DNA of 64,000 nucleotides from NCBI GenBank assembly GCA_018267195.1, contig JAFDYY010000002.1, positions 1 through 64,000 on the forward strand, read 5' to 3'. This DNA comes from Bacteroidota bacterium. GTDB taxonomy: Bacteria; Bacteroidota; Bacteroidia; Cytophagales; Cyclobacteriaceae. The notes beneath the pieces are model-generated. The model was not told where the DNA came from, did not search any database, and saw only the letters and a program-made list of their open reading frames with translations. Position numbers and translations under genes: made by a program. Shown here piece after piece: positions 26,580-34,864 of the stretch; within the stretch, counting starts at the first letter, position 1; each line of letters opens with the position of its first letter.

Positions 26580-27536
26580 TTAAGCAGGGTGCATCTCTTC
26601 TTCAATTAATTTATCCAGCACATCAAAAAAGGAAAGATCGTATTCCCATCCTAATGTTTTTCTGGCTTTAGAGTGGTCGCCAAAAATATCTTTAATATCG
26701 GTAGGCCGAAATAAAACAGGATCGGATATGATTTTAGATATGGAAATATCCAGCTTGCGAAACACGTACTCGGCAATTTCGCGCAAGGAAACCGACCGGC
26801 CCGAACAAATTAAAAAATCTTGCGGTTGATCTTGCTGCAAGATAGCCCACATAGCTTTTACATATTCCGGGGCGTATCCAAAATCGCGTTTGATGTCAAT
26901 GTTACCTACGCGCATTTCATTTCGCTTTCCTTTTTTTATTGCTACGGCCTGGCTAATCACTTTTTTTACAAAGAAATTTTCGGTGCGCAAATGCGACTCA
27001 TGGTTGAAGAGCACTCCGTTGCAGGCATATAAACCGTACGACTCGCGGTAGTTTACCACCGACCAGTAAGCGGTGGCTTTGGAAATGGCATAAGGGCTGA
27101 GCGGGTGCATGGGCGTTTCTTCTGTAATGGGAAGGCGCGCTACCTTGCCATACATTTCACTGCTCGAGGCCTGATAAAAACGGATGTCTTTATTTACAAT
27201 TTTAATGCTTTCCAATAGGTTCAGCACCGATATGGAATTAAACGTAATGGTGCCGATGGGCTGCTCAAACGACAACCCTACCGAACTTTGTGCTGCCAGG
27301 TTATAGAGTTCGGAGGGCTTGTATTTTTTTAAAATGGAAATGATGCTGGGTATGTCGGAAAGATCACATTCTTCCAGATTGATTTTATCTGCGATATTCA
27401 AATATCTTAGTTTCGACAGATTGGAGTTGTTGTAGCTGCGGATGATGCCCACCACACGATATTCTTTTTGCAGCAACAACGCGCTGAGGTAGGCTCCGTC
27501 TTGGCCTGTTATTCCGGTAATGATGGCGGTTTTCAT
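26580..27536 (-). CDS. gmd: GDP-mannose 4,6-dehydratase family protein
   Basis: A 318-residue short-chain dehydrogenase/reductase that removes water from GDP-mannose to give GDP-4-keto-6-deoxymannose, precursor of GDP-fucose, rhamnose or perosamine. The NAD(P) loop is GITGQDGAYLSALLL, with SSSEMYG and YAISKATAYWSVVNYRESYG (YxxxK) for catalysis. ATG at 27536 is chosen because MKTAIITG opens the Rossmann fold. The canonical NHESPRRGENFV segment reads NHESHLRTENFF, and the protein is shorter than E. coli Gmd (373 residues), so it is a divergent member. No GDP-fucose synthase or reductase is in the window. The start overlaps the upstream GT4 stop by 4 bases. Confidence 0.85.
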   Translation of the reverse strand: MKTAIITGITGQDGAYLSALLLQKEYRVVGIIRSYNNSNLSKLRYLNIADKINLEECDLSDIPSIISILKKYKPSELYNLAAQSSVGLSFEQPIGTITFNSISVLNLLESIKIVNKDIRFYQASSSEMYGKVARLPITEETPMHPLSPYAISKATAYWSVVNYRESYGLYACNGVLFNHESHLRTENFFVKKVISQAVAIKKGKRNEMRVGNIDIKRDFGYAPEYVKAMWAILQQDQPQDFLICSGRSVSLREIAEYVFRKLDISISKIISDPVLFRPTDIKDIFGDHSKARKTLGWEYDLSFFDVLDKLIEEEMHPA

Positions 27537-28606
27537 TTTATAAGCGATCGGTAAATAGACAAATACCCCTTGGCCGTATTGGCCCAATCAAACTGCAATG
27601 CCCACTGTTTTATTTTTTCTTGCGGCTGTTGTTGATGGAAGTGGCTCATCCCTTCCGCAAATACTTTCTGCATGGATTCAGCCTCGAAATGGGTAAAGTA
27701 GTAAGCCACAGGGCCACCTACTTCTGGAAGCGAAGTGTGGGTGGAAAGAAATACCGGCTTGCCGTGGCTCATGGCCTCCACGGCAGGCAAGCCAAAACCC
27801 TCGGCTATAGAAGGAAATAAAAAGGCTTCGCAGTGTTGGTAGTACCAGGCTTTTTCCTCTTCACTTACCGGCCCCGGAAATTTAAGCCGATGGTGTACAT
27901 TAAATTTTTTGGCTTCTTCTATAATTTTCTCTTTGTAGTCAGTATTAGAAATCCCCGCAATCCACAATTCATAATCATTTCCTTGCAGCAAGCAGGGCAG
28001 TACATGGAAATTTTTCTTTGGCAAAATAGTTCCTAAAGCAAATAGAAAAGGTTTGTCAGGTTTAGGCAAGGGCTCTTTAGGAGTAGCAGGGGTATCGAAA
28101 TTGCACCCGATGTAGTTTGTGCTGCAAGGTTTACCCTTAAAATCTAAATGCGCTTGGGCTTCGTTCAGCGCGAAGTCTGAAATACTGGTAATGTGGTCGG
28201 CCCGGTTAACGCGGTCTTGAATAAGTTGAAGCCGCTTTTTGTTTTTGGGGTCGTTGGGGTGTTCGTGCAGAAAATTCAGATCTAATATTGTGAGCACTAC
28301 TTTTGTTTTTTTGGCCAAGGGTACATACATAGACGATTGGTAGGTAATGTGCCACACATCGTAGCGGCTGGTATTTAACAACAACCTTGAGCCGCGCCAG
28401 GGAAGATAGAGCTTATTAATGGGCGAAAGGCTATAGTACGAACCCTCTTTGCCAAAATAGCCTCGCAACGAGGCGGGCACCAAAAAAGAAAGGTGTTCGT
28501 CAGGAGCTTTGAGTTTCAGTAATTTTTCACCGGTGTTTTTACAAACATGGTATGGCCCGGTGTTGGGGTATTTCATCCGCTCGCAATCAAATAAAAAAGA
28601 AGCCAT
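27533..28606 (-). CDS. Family 4 glycosyltransferase (GT-B), paralog
   Basis: A 357-residue sugar transferase with VVLTILDLNFLHEHPND and ITSISDFALNEAQ in the N-terminal half. The donor-binding half has FALGTILPKKNFHVLPCL, LKFPGPVSEEEKAWYYQHC and FPSIAEGFGLPAVEAMSHG, followed by LPEVGGPVAYYFTHF. These segments align one for one with the GT4 gene on the opposite strand at 25.5 kb, so the pair arose by duplication. It is the middle gene of a GT90-GT4-gmd unit and overlaps gmd by 4 bases. Confidence 0.87.
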   Translation of the reverse strand: MASFLFDCERMKYPNTGPYHVCKNTGEKLLKLKAPDEHLSFLVPASLRGYFGKEGSYYSLSPINKLYLPWRGSRLLLNTSRYDVWHITYQSSMYVPLAKKTKVVLTILDLNFLHEHPNDPKNKKRLQLIQDRVNRADHITSISDFALNEAQAHLDFKGKPCSTNYIGCNFDTPATPKEPLPKPDKPFLFALGTILPKKNFHVLPCLLQGNDYELWIAGISNTDYKEKIIEEAKKFNVHHRLKFPGPVSEEEKAWYYQHCEAFLFPSIAEGFGLPAVEAMSHGKPVFLSTHTSLPEVGGPVAYYFTHFEAESMQKVFAEGMSHFHQQQPQEKIKQWALQFDWANTAKGYLSIYRSLIK

Positions 28607-28635
28607 CGTAAATTTTGGGTGAAGGTATTTATTGT

Positions 28636-29619
28636 TTAATTAGTTAACGGAAATTCTTCCGCAGCGATTTCAAAGGCCAGTTGCTGTCCGGTCTTTGCTA
28701 TGGCAGCACATTCTTCGTTGTGAGAGAAGCACCAATTTATTTTTTCTATCAAATCAGACAAATCTGGTTTTACGGGTACGAAATGTTGCCAGGGCAATAA
28801 CTTGTGGTAATACCATTGTTTATAGCCGTCAGCAGATTCAATCTTAAGTACACAACAGCCCATTAGCAATCTAGAAAAGAAATTTTGCCATGCGTTGGTA
28901 TGCCCATCGATATCAATAGCAAATTTATTATTTAAGAACATTTCTTGTGGAATGGGTGCTTTGGCTACGCCCAATTCTATGAGTTTTTGTTGTGCTGTAG
29001 GCTCTTGCCGCAAAACGTTATTATTAGCAATGGCCGCATCTACTTTATTATGATTCATTGTAAGTAGGCAGAAGCGAACCCTGAGCATCAGTTCCGGATT
29101 GTTGGCATTAAAGGGAGTTGTGTAGGGAAGCCCTTTTCCGGTAATAGATCCCCGCCAAATAATCTTCTCTTCCCGTTCACTCCACAAATTTGGCGATGAT
29201 AGAATTTTTTTTCTTAACTGAAAATAACCTTTGGAGTGAACAAAATGATGATCGGGGATTAGTATTGCATTCTCACAGTTAGATGAAAAACTAAGGTTTT
29301 TTTCATTCCATGAAAGAGGCAGATCGTTGCCGCCATCAGATAAATCAGCATAAACAGAATGATCTATTTTTCGAGAAAGTAAGTAATGGATAATGCAACT
29401 TAATGCAGCCCGGGCATTGCATTTGTTAGTGTAGGTTAGCTGGTCGGGGTGAATGGATACAACAGGTAAAGATTTTCTTCGAGAACTTACTTTTACATGC
29501 GAGCACGAAGGAAGGTTAGAATTGGTACGGAGGGTTATAAGAATCTTATGATCGCGATAGACCCGAATAGTAATTTTTATTTTGACTATGGTTCTTTCTA
29601 AGAAGTGAATAAAAAACAT
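28636..29619 (-). CDS. GT90/CAP10-like glycosyltransferase
   Basis: A 327-residue protein. The C-terminal half carries the pattern of the CAP10/LpsA (GT90) family: IIWRGSITGKGL, then KFAIDIDGHTNAWQNFFSRLLMGC and YYHKLLPWQHFVPVKPDLSDL. GT90 enzymes add xylose or glucose to surface glycans or LPS. The N-terminus (about 1-70) is basic and less conserved. The gene is richer in A+T than its neighbours, as is the following intergenic stretch, hinting at later acquisition. It is followed after 29 bases by the GT4 gene and is likely the first gene of that unit. Confidence 0.75.
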   Translation of the reverse strand: MFFIHFLERTIVKIKITIRVYRDHKILITLRTNSNLPSCSHVKVSSRRKSLPVVSIHPDQLTYTNKCNARAALSCIIHYLLSRKIDHSVYADLSDGGNDLPLSWNEKNLSFSSNCENAILIPDHHFVHSKGYFQLRKKILSSPNLWSEREEKIIWRGSITGKGLPYTTPFNANNPELMLRVRFCLLTMNHNKVDAAIANNNVLRQEPTAQQKLIELGVAKAPIPQEMFLNNKFAIDIDGHTNAWQNFFSRLLMGCCVLKIESADGYKQWYYHKLLPWQHFVPVKPDLSDLIEKINWCFSHNEECAAIAKTGQQLAFEIAAEEFPLTN

Positions 29620-29626
29620 TATTAAC

Positions 29627-29634
29627 TACTTTTG
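29627..29634 (+). promoter_or_regulatory. -7 promoter element of the small lipoprotein gene
   Basis: TACTTTTG is an exact match to TAnnTTTG, 39 bases before the ATG at 29674. No clear TTTG lies 17-23 bases upstream, so this is only half of a promoter. Confidence 0.4.
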
Positions 29635-29673
29635 TGGAACATCATTAAAATCACATACTTAACCGAATAATTT

Positions 29674-29955
29674 ATGAAGATAATTAAATTATTAATTGTA
29701 ATTGTTTCTTTACTTACGTTATCCTGCGCCAAAGAAGATGAGAGTAAAGTTGTAAGTAATCAGCCACATGGTGTTGCTTTGCCCGATTTTTCTAAAAGTG
29801 CTACGGATACTAGGCTTGGGATCGGAAGGTGTTACAATGTAAGCAACCAATGGACGGCAGCTCAATGGACATTTAAGGGTGACTTTAATGGTGATAAACT
29901 ATGGGACGTTATTTCTATTAATGGAACACAGGCCTATGTAAAATTATCTCACTAA
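29674..29955 (+). CDS. Short lipoprotein with a single calcium-loop (FG-GAP-like) motif
   Basis: A 93-residue protein. A lipoprotein signal ends at LTLSC (Cys18), so it is anchored in a membrane. The mature part is only about 75 residues and ends with FKGDFNGDKLWDVISINGTQAYVKLS. The DFNGDKLWD segment has the spacing of acidic residues of an FG-GAP/VCBS or dockerin calcium loop. Such motifs normally come in repeats within propellers of several hundred residues; here there is one, so it may be a truncated descendant or a free-standing module. It lies between the GT90 gene (divergent) and a GT2 gene. Function unknown. Confidence 0.6.
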   Translation: MKIIKLLIVIVSLLTLSCAKEDESKVVSNQPHGVALPDFSKSATDTRLGIGRCYNVSNQWTAAQWTFKGDFNGDKLWDVISINGTQAYVKLSH

Positions 29956-30003
29956 TAGGAAATCAAGTTTTTGTTCATTAAAATTTATTCATAGTTTCTT
30001 TTC

Positions 30004-30876
30004 ATGAAAGTAAGCGGCTTTACTATTGTGCGCAATGCAGTTCAGTACGATTACCCCGTTGTAGAGGCCGTTAGCTCCATCCTGCCTTTGTGCGATGAGT
30101 TTGTTATTGCCATAGGCCGCTCCGATGATGCCACCGAAGAGCTCGTGCAGAAAATCAATTCGCCCAAAATAAAAATAATACACACCGTGTGGGACGACAG
30201 CCTGCGCGAAGGTGGCCGCACCTTTGCCCTGGAAACAGACAAAGCATTTCAGGCCATCTCGCCCGATAGCGATTGGGCTTTTTACATTCAGGCCGATGAA
30301 GCCGTACACGAAAAATATCATCCTACAATACGCCAGGCTATGGAAAAATACAAAGATAATTTCGCGGTGGACGGTCTGCTTTTTAATTATAAGCATTTTT
30401 ACGGATCGTACGATTACGTGGGCGAATCGTGGCGGTGGTACAGGCGCGAAATACGGATCGTTCGAAATAACAAAAATATTTTTTCGTACAAAGACGCACA
30501 GGGGTTTCGCAAAAAGCCCAACGAAAAACTACAGGTTAAACTCCTCGATGCTTACATCTACCACTACGGCTGGGTAAAAGACCCACGTACCATGCAAGCC
30601 AAACGGCACGGCTGGGCTCAGTTTTATTTTGATAACGAATGGATAAAAAATAATATTCCCCGCGCAGAGGAGTTTGATTATGGCAGCGTAGATGCACTCG
30701 CTCGGTTTGAGGGCACCCATCCGCAGGTATTACAGGCCCGGATTGAACGAAAAAACTGGAAATTCGATCATGATATTTCAGTAAAAAACTACTCGCTTAA
30801 AGAAAAAATAAAAAGGATTATTTATTTTTTTACCGGCTACCGTATAGGTGAGTATAAAAATTATAAAATCATTTAG
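30004..30876 (+). CDS. Family 2 glycosyltransferase (GT-A)
   Basis: A 290-residue cytoplasmic transferase. The N-terminal GT2 domain begins KVSGFTIVRNAVQYDYPVVEAVSSILPLCDEFVIAIGRSDD, and DWAFYIQADEAVHEK provides the DxD-like metal-binding motif (QADE). The C-terminal third is helical with basic patches (IKRIIYFFTGYRIGEYKNYK). It belongs to the group of GT2 proteins found in surface-glycan clusters and probably acts with the neighbouring GT4, GT90 and gmd products. Sugar specificity unknown. Confidence 0.8.
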   Translation: MKVSGFTIVRNAVQYDYPVVEAVSSILPLCDEFVIAIGRSDDATEELVQKINSPKIKIIHTVWDDSLREGGRTFALETDKAFQAISPDSDWAFYIQADEAVHEKYHPTIRQAMEKYKDNFAVDGLLFNYKHFYGSYDYVGESWRWYRREIRIVRNNKNIFSYKDAQGFRKKPNEKLQVKLLDAYIYHYGWVKDPRTMQAKRHGWAQFYFDNEWIKNNIPRAEEFDYGSVDALARFEGTHPQVLQARIERKNWKFDHDISVKNYSLKEKIKRIIYFFTGYRIGEYKNYKII

Positions 30877-30935
30877 GGAGAGGGATACGGTTATAATCAG
30901 GAAAGAAATTATTTTTGCGGTCTTTATTTCTTGTT

Positions 30936-31409
30936 ATGATCGTAAAAACCAAAAATTACCGCTTAGAAAAGAAAACCTACATCCGCACGGCTTTTGTCAG
31001 TGTGCTAAAGCAGCAATGGTGGGTATCGCTGATTGTGGTAGCCATTTGCCTGGGCTATGTATGGATAGCCAGCGGCTGGTGGTTTTTCGGAGCCGGGCTG
31101 GGCACCTTGCTTTATTTGCTGTTTTGGTGGATTCAGTTTTATGGTGTTACCCAATTAGAACAAGGCAAAATGCTGTTCGAACGGTTTTCGTACGAAATCA
31201 ACAGCCAGCAGATTCTGATGAAACTCAACACCCGCGAAGGCATGCCCATGAAGTGGGACCAAATTAAACGGGCGTATGTGGGCAAAGATTATTTTGCTCT
31301 TTTCCTTAACAAAGCCCAACTGATTTATTGGCCTTATAAAATTTTTAATACCGACAACGAGCGGAAATTTGTAACGAGCATTTTAAAAACCAAGGGGCTG
31401 ATCAAATGA
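30936..31409 (+). CDS. YcxB-like membrane protein
   Basis: About 157 residues from the ATG at 30936. Two hydrophobic helices (about 27-46 and 49-68) are followed by a soluble C-terminal domain with LFERFSYEINSQQILMKLNTREGMPMKWDQIKRAYVGKDYFALFLNKAQLIYWPYKIF, the pattern of the YcxB-like C-terminal domain. Function unknown. It is 16 bases before recX and probably co-transcribed with it. Confidence 0.7.
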   Translation: MIVKTKNYRLEKKTYIRTAFVSVLKQQWWVSLIVVAICLGYVWIASGWWFFGAGLGTLLYLLFWWIQFYGVTQLEQGKMLFERFSYEINSQQILMKLNTREGMPMKWDQIKRAYVGKDYFALFLNKAQLIYWPYKIFNTDNERKFVTSILKTKGLIK

Positions 31410-31425
31410 TTTTGCGAATTTGAAA

Positions 31426-31935
31426 ATGAAAAAGAAGGCCCCCCTCTATACTTCATTTGCAAATTCTAAAGTTAACCGATCTTCCCCTCAGGAAGCGCTG
31501 TCTAAAATCTACCGCTACTGCGCCTATCAGGAGCGCTCGCACCGGGAAGTGAAAGCCAAACTAATTGGGTACGGCCTTCGGCAGGAACAAGCCGATGAAA
31601 TACTGGCAAAGCTCATTACCGATGGATTTTTAAACGAAGAACGGTTTGCCAAAAGTTTTGCCGGAGGAAAGTTTAGAATGCTGAAATGGGGACGGCTGAA
31701 AATACAACGCGAATTAGAAATGCACAACCTTACGCCACGGTGCATTGCCAAAGGCTTGGCCGAAATAGACAACCGGGAATATGAAAAAACATTAAACACA
31801 ATCTTGCAAAAACATTTTAAATCGGTAAGCGAACCCAACTTATTTAAAAAGAAAAACATAGTTGCCCGGTATGCCATCAGTAAAGGATACGAACCCGAGT
31901 TGGTTTGGGAACAAATACAAAACCGATTTGATTAA
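31426..31935 (+). CDS. recX: RecX-family regulatory protein
   Basis: A 169-residue protein from ATG 31426 (a TTG two codons upstream is possible). RecX proteins bind RecA filaments and modulate recombination. The three tandem helical repeats are visible: ALSKIYRYCAYQERSHREVKAKLIGYGL, ADEILAKLITDGFLNEERFAKSFAGGKFRMLKWGRLKIQRELEMHNL and the C-terminal IVARYAISKGYEPELVWEQI. Length is normal. recA is not in the window. Confidence 0.87.
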   Translation: MKKKAPLYTSFANSKVNRSSPQEALSKIYRYCAYQERSHREVKAKLIGYGLRQEQADEILAKLITDGFLNEERFAKSFAGGKFRMLKWGRLKIQRELEMHNLTPRCIAKGLAEIDNREYEKTLNTILQKHFKSVSEPNLFKKKNIVARYAISKGYEPELVWEQIQNRFD

Positions 31936-31958
31936 AGGTTTTGTAAAAAGTAGCTTTG
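31927..31958 (+). promoter_or_regulatory. Promoter of the DinB-family gene
   Basis: TTTG (31927-31930), 20 bases, TAGCTTTG (31951-31958): a full match to the Bacteroidota consensus, 26 bases before the ATG at 31985. It starts inside the end of recX. Confidence 0.65.
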
Positions 31959-31984
31959 CTAACATCGTCAGTCAATATTAATTT

Positions 31985-32506
31985 ATGAATTCACTTATTC
32001 ATACCTGCCACACTCTGTTAGATCAACTCACCTATTCGGTTGAGTCGCTAACGACTGAAGAATTTGTCTGCCCTTTAAAAGTCTTGAGCGGAGCATCCAT
32101 CGGGCAGCATGTACGCCATACGTTAGAATTTTTTATGTGCTTGGAAAATGGGTTTGGGGCAGGCATGATTAACTATGATAAACGAACCCACGACAAAAAC
32201 ATAGAGGAAAGACCGGAACGGGCACTCCAGGCAATTCGACAAATCAAAACATTTATTGAGTCCATACAGACGGATAAACCCTTAACCCTGCAGGTAGCGT
32301 ATGACGAAGAAGGCAGCGAACTGATCCGGGTACAAACGAACTATTACCGCGAAATGGTTTACAATATCGAACACACCGTACACCACATGGCTATTATAAA
32401 AATCGGCCTCCGCGAAGTGGCTCCCCAAGTTATATTACCGTTTGGCTTTGGAGTGGCCGTCTCTACCCTTCGTTACCGTCAAGAAAATTTTGAGAAAGCG
32501 CATTGA
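31985..32506 (+). CDS. DinB-family four-helix protein
   Basis: A 173-residue cytoplasmic protein with the DinB/YfiT four-helix-bundle pattern. The three metal-binding His fit SIGQHVRHTLEF and NIEHTVHHMAIIKIGL. DinB proteins include thiol transferases and damage-inducible proteins of unknown function. It has its own promoter and is followed by the ATP-grasp gene after 9 bases, so the two may form a unit with the LysE gene. Confidence 0.8.
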   Translation: MNSLIHTCHTLLDQLTYSVESLTTEEFVCPLKVLSGASIGQHVRHTLEFFMCLENGFGAGMINYDKRTHDKNIEERPERALQAIRQIKTFIESIQTDKPLTLQVAYDEEGSELIRVQTNYYREMVYNIEHTVHHMAIIKIGLREVAPQVILPFGFGVAVSTLRYRQENFEKAH

Positions 32507-32515
32507 TCAATAACC

Positions 32516-33538
32516 TTGAGAGGGCGAAAATTTTTTATTAAACTTTTTAATTGGGAGTATTGGCCTTTTGGCATTATCCATATCCCGTTGGGATTGATGT
32601 GGCTATGGTATTCGCTGCGCGAACGCTCCTTCTTTTATTTTTCGGCTTCTAACCCGGGCATTCTGTCGGGTGGTATGATGGGCGAATCAAAATACGAAGT
32701 GCTGTCACTCATTGCCGACACGTTGAAACCGAAAACCATACTGATAAAATTACCGGTTTCAGCAGCCGCACTCGAAACCCAATTGCAGGAAGCCGGCCTT
32801 ACCTATCCGTTGATATTTAAACCCGATCTGGGCGAGCGCGGGTGGATGGTAAGGAAGATTAACAATCCGGGGGAAGCACAACAGTATCTATCGGAAATCA
32901 AGATTCCTTTTATTGTGCAGCAATGGATTAATCTGCCGCTGGAGTTTGGGGTGTACTATGTGCGGTTTCCAAACGAAGAAAAGGGTGTGGTAAATTCTAT
33001 TACAGGCAAAGAGTTTTTAAGCGTTTGCGGAGATGGCCAAAAAAAATTGCGTGAATTAATTTTAGAAAACAATCGCGCCATGCTGCAATGGGAAGTGCTG
33101 AAAAAAAAATACCAGCCTCAATTAGATCAGGTTCTAATGAAGGGCGAAAAAATTGAACTTGTTTCTATCGGTAATCATTGTTTGGGCACTACCTTTATAA
33201 ATGCCAACCGGTATATTACACCGGCTCTGAACGAATCGTTCGACCGCATCAGCAAAAACATTCCGGGATTTTATTTCGGACGGTATGATCTGCGGTGCGC
33301 ATCGGTAGAAGATTTGGAAAAAGGAAACGTTAAAATTGTAGAACTCAATGGATGCGGTGCCGAGCCTTCGCACATTTATCATCCCAATGCTTCGTTGTGG
33401 AAAGGCGTAGCCGACCTGATCCGGCATTGGAAAAACCTTTACCGCGTTAGCCGCCAAAACCATTTGCGCGGAGTTCCCTATCTTTCGTTTCGCGAAGGAA
33501 TATCCATTTATAAAAAATGTAAAGCATTGCAACGCTAA
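32516..33538 (+). CDS. ATP-grasp-domain protein, D-Ala-D-Ala-ligase-like
   Basis: A 340-residue protein starting at TTG 32516; no ATG lies between the DinB stop and helix 1. A hydrophobic stretch at about 13-33 is followed by the ATP-grasp fold: PLIFKPDLGERGWMVRKI (ATP-binding lysine), PFIVQQWINLPLEFGVYY, YFGRYDLRC and VKIVELNGCGAEPSHIYHP (metal-binding Glu/Asn). ATP-grasp ligases join a carboxylate to an amine or thiol; the substrate is unknown. Related proteins in Bacteroidota are often labelled D-alanine-D-alanine ligase, but this length and N-terminus argue for a separate role. Confidence 0.72.
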   Translation: MRGRKFFIKLFNWEYWPFGIIHIPLGLMWLWYSLRERSFFYFSASNPGILSGGMMGESKYEVLSLIADTLKPKTILIKLPVSAAALETQLQEAGLTYPLIFKPDLGERGWMVRKINNPGEAQQYLSEIKIPFIVQQWINLPLEFGVYYVRFPNEEKGVVNSITGKEFLSVCGDGQKKLRELILENNRAMLQWEVLKKKYQPQLDQVLMKGEKIELVSIGNHCLGTTFINANRYITPALNESFDRISKNIPGFYFGRYDLRCASVEDLEKGNVKIVELNGCGAEPSHIYHPNASLWKGVADLIRHWKNLYRVSRQNHLRGVPYLSFREGISIYKKCKALQR

Positions 33539-33541
33539 CCT

Positions 33542-34159
33542 ATGTATTACCTGATTGTTTTTTCGCTTGGTTTTTTTTTCAGTTTCATTGGCTCCATTCC
33601 GCCCGGCACGCTCAACGTAACGATTTTGCAATTATCCCTTCAGGAGAAAATAGAAGTAGCCAAACGCTTTGCACTGGCGGTGGCCATTGTGGAATATCCT
33701 TATGCGTGGATTGGCGTTCAGTTTGAATCCTGGCTTTCCTCTTCTCCCATGGTAGTGCAAAACTTTCAGTTGATTGCCGCCATTGTTATGACTTCATTAG
33801 GGGTTTTTAATTTACTGCCATCTAAACCGCCCACGGGGTTCGCCAAAAAATTCAGCGAGAGTGGTTTTAGGCGCGGGTTGGCTCTGAGCCTTCTCAACCC
33901 CATGGCCATTCCCTATTGGATGGGCTTCACGGCCTACCTTAAAGCCCAAGGCTGGATCAGCCTCTCCACAGCCGGATTGCTGCACAGTTACGTATTGGGC
34001 ACATCAATAGGCGCGCTGGCGCTTCTATCGTTAGTAATTCGTTTTTCCCGTAAGGTAGCGCCCTACATTCAGGGTAATTTTCTGGTGCGTACGATACCCG
34101 GCTTAGTATTGTTGGTGTTGGGTTTGTATGCCTTTGCCCGGTATTTTTTTAAGTTTTAA
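33542..34159 (+). CDS. LysE-family transporter
   Basis: A 205-residue inner-membrane protein with about six helices. The N-terminal FSFIGSIPPGTLNVTILQLSLQEK (with PPGxxN) is the LysE/RhtB signature, and GLALSLLNPMAIPYWMGF fits the second conserved segment. These proteins export amino acids or small metabolites; the specific substrate is not visible. It starts 3 bases after the ATP-grasp stop. Confidence 0.83.
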   Translation: MYYLIVFSLGFFFSFIGSIPPGTLNVTILQLSLQEKIEVAKRFALAVAIVEYPYAWIGVQFESWLSSSPMVVQNFQLIAAIVMTSLGVFNLLPSKPPTGFAKKFSESGFRRGLALSLLNPMAIPYWMGFTAYLKAQGWISLSTAGLLHSYVLGTSIGALALLSLVIRFSRKVAPYIQGNFLVRTIPGLVLLVLGLYAFARYFFKF

Positions 34160-34173
34160 AAAGTAAAAGGAAA

Positions 34174-34334
34174 TTAACCCGGATGATGCATGAGGGACGC
34201 ATCATCTGCCCAAAGGGTTGACGAAGGTTTAACCCTGACTATGAAAATCACCATGGGGTATTTTATCTTCATGGGTTGTTGGTTTTCATTCGTCAATCAT
34301 GCCAATCAGTTTTCTATTGCCTGACTGGGATTAA
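34174..34334 (-). repeat. Dispersed intergenic structured repeat, copy A
   Basis: About 161 bp between convergent genes. Ends are TTAACCC and TGGGATTAA. Read on the reverse strand, it holds the hairpin/loop unit (GGCAAT, AGAAAACTG, ATTGGC), the 18-base core ATGATTGACGAATGAAAA (34283-34300), a middle module with an identical 21-base block shared with copy C (34250-34270), TTGGGCAGAT (34204-34213), and a terminal hairpin GATGATGC/GCATCATC (34182-34206). Confidence 0.85.
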
Positions 34335-34380
34335 TCTTTTATAAAAGCAGAGGGGAATAAACACTATTTTAAAATAAAAA

Positions 34381-34403
34381 AGGCTGCCCTTTATCGACAG
34401 CCT
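34381..34403 (-). terminator. Terminator of the Spy-like gene
   Basis: AGGCTG (34381-34386) pairs with CAGCCT (34398-34403); on the reverse strand the right arm runs into a T-rich tract (TTTTTTATTTT). It ends the gene whose stop is at 34415. Confidence 0.7.
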
Positions 34404-34414
34404 CTAATCATTGC

Positions 34415-34786
34415 TTAGTTCTTACTGCCTTTTCGGCTGCGCCAGTCGTTTAGCTTTTTCAACTGATCTTCTTTTAGCATAGGTTTTAGTTGTGTGCTAA
34501 GCGAATCCAGCACGCGTTTTTCTTGTTTTTGATAGCTGGCGCGCAGTGCTTCTAAACGTTTAGCGGTTTTATCCAGCACTGGTTTCATTTTTATTTTCTG
34601 CACACTGTCGGCATCGGTAACACGGTACACCCGGTTGGCCAGCGAACTTTTGCCCGAATGATCGTAGCTGTATTTTTTATTATCGTGTCCGCCATGGCCA
34701 CGACCATGACCTTGCGCTACGGCTGCAGACGAGAGGGCGGCCAGCATCATTCCCAGCAGCACACCCCAACTTCTTGTTGTTTTCAT
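34415..34786 (-). CDS. Small exported Spy/CpxP-like protein
   Basis: A 123-residue protein with a signal peptide (about 1-24, ending SSAAVAQ) and a short Gly/His-rich stretch (HGRGHGGHDNKK) that could bind metal. The rest is helical and highly charged, with MKPVLDKTAKRLEALRASYQKQEKRVLDSLSTQLKPMLKEDQLKKL, reminiscent of periplasmic Spy/CpxP-type stress chaperones but lacking a clear LTxxQ motif. It is convergent with LysE across repeat copy A and divergent from the MBL gene. Confidence 0.6.
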   Translation of the reverse strand: MKTTRSWGVLLGMMLAALSSAAVAQGHGRGHGGHDNKKYSYDHSGKSSLANRVYRVTDADSVQKIKMKPVLDKTAKRLEALRASYQKQEKRVLDSLSTQLKPMLKEDQLKKLNDWRSRKGSKN

Positions 34787-34864
34787 ATGTTTATCTTTTT
34801 TTGTTGATTAGACTACTGTGAAATGGTTTTTATTCCGGTATTTTAAAAAATATTATTTTAAGAG

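Noticed and set aside
30848..31267. Open frame of 139 codons overlapping the YcxB-like gene
   Set aside because: Another frame of the same strand with Cys/His/Arg-rich sequence; the YcxB frame has helices and family pattern.
34174..34334. Repeat copy A as a riboswitch
   Set aside because: It lies between two convergent 3' ends, not in a 5' leader, and matches no riboswitch core that I recognise.
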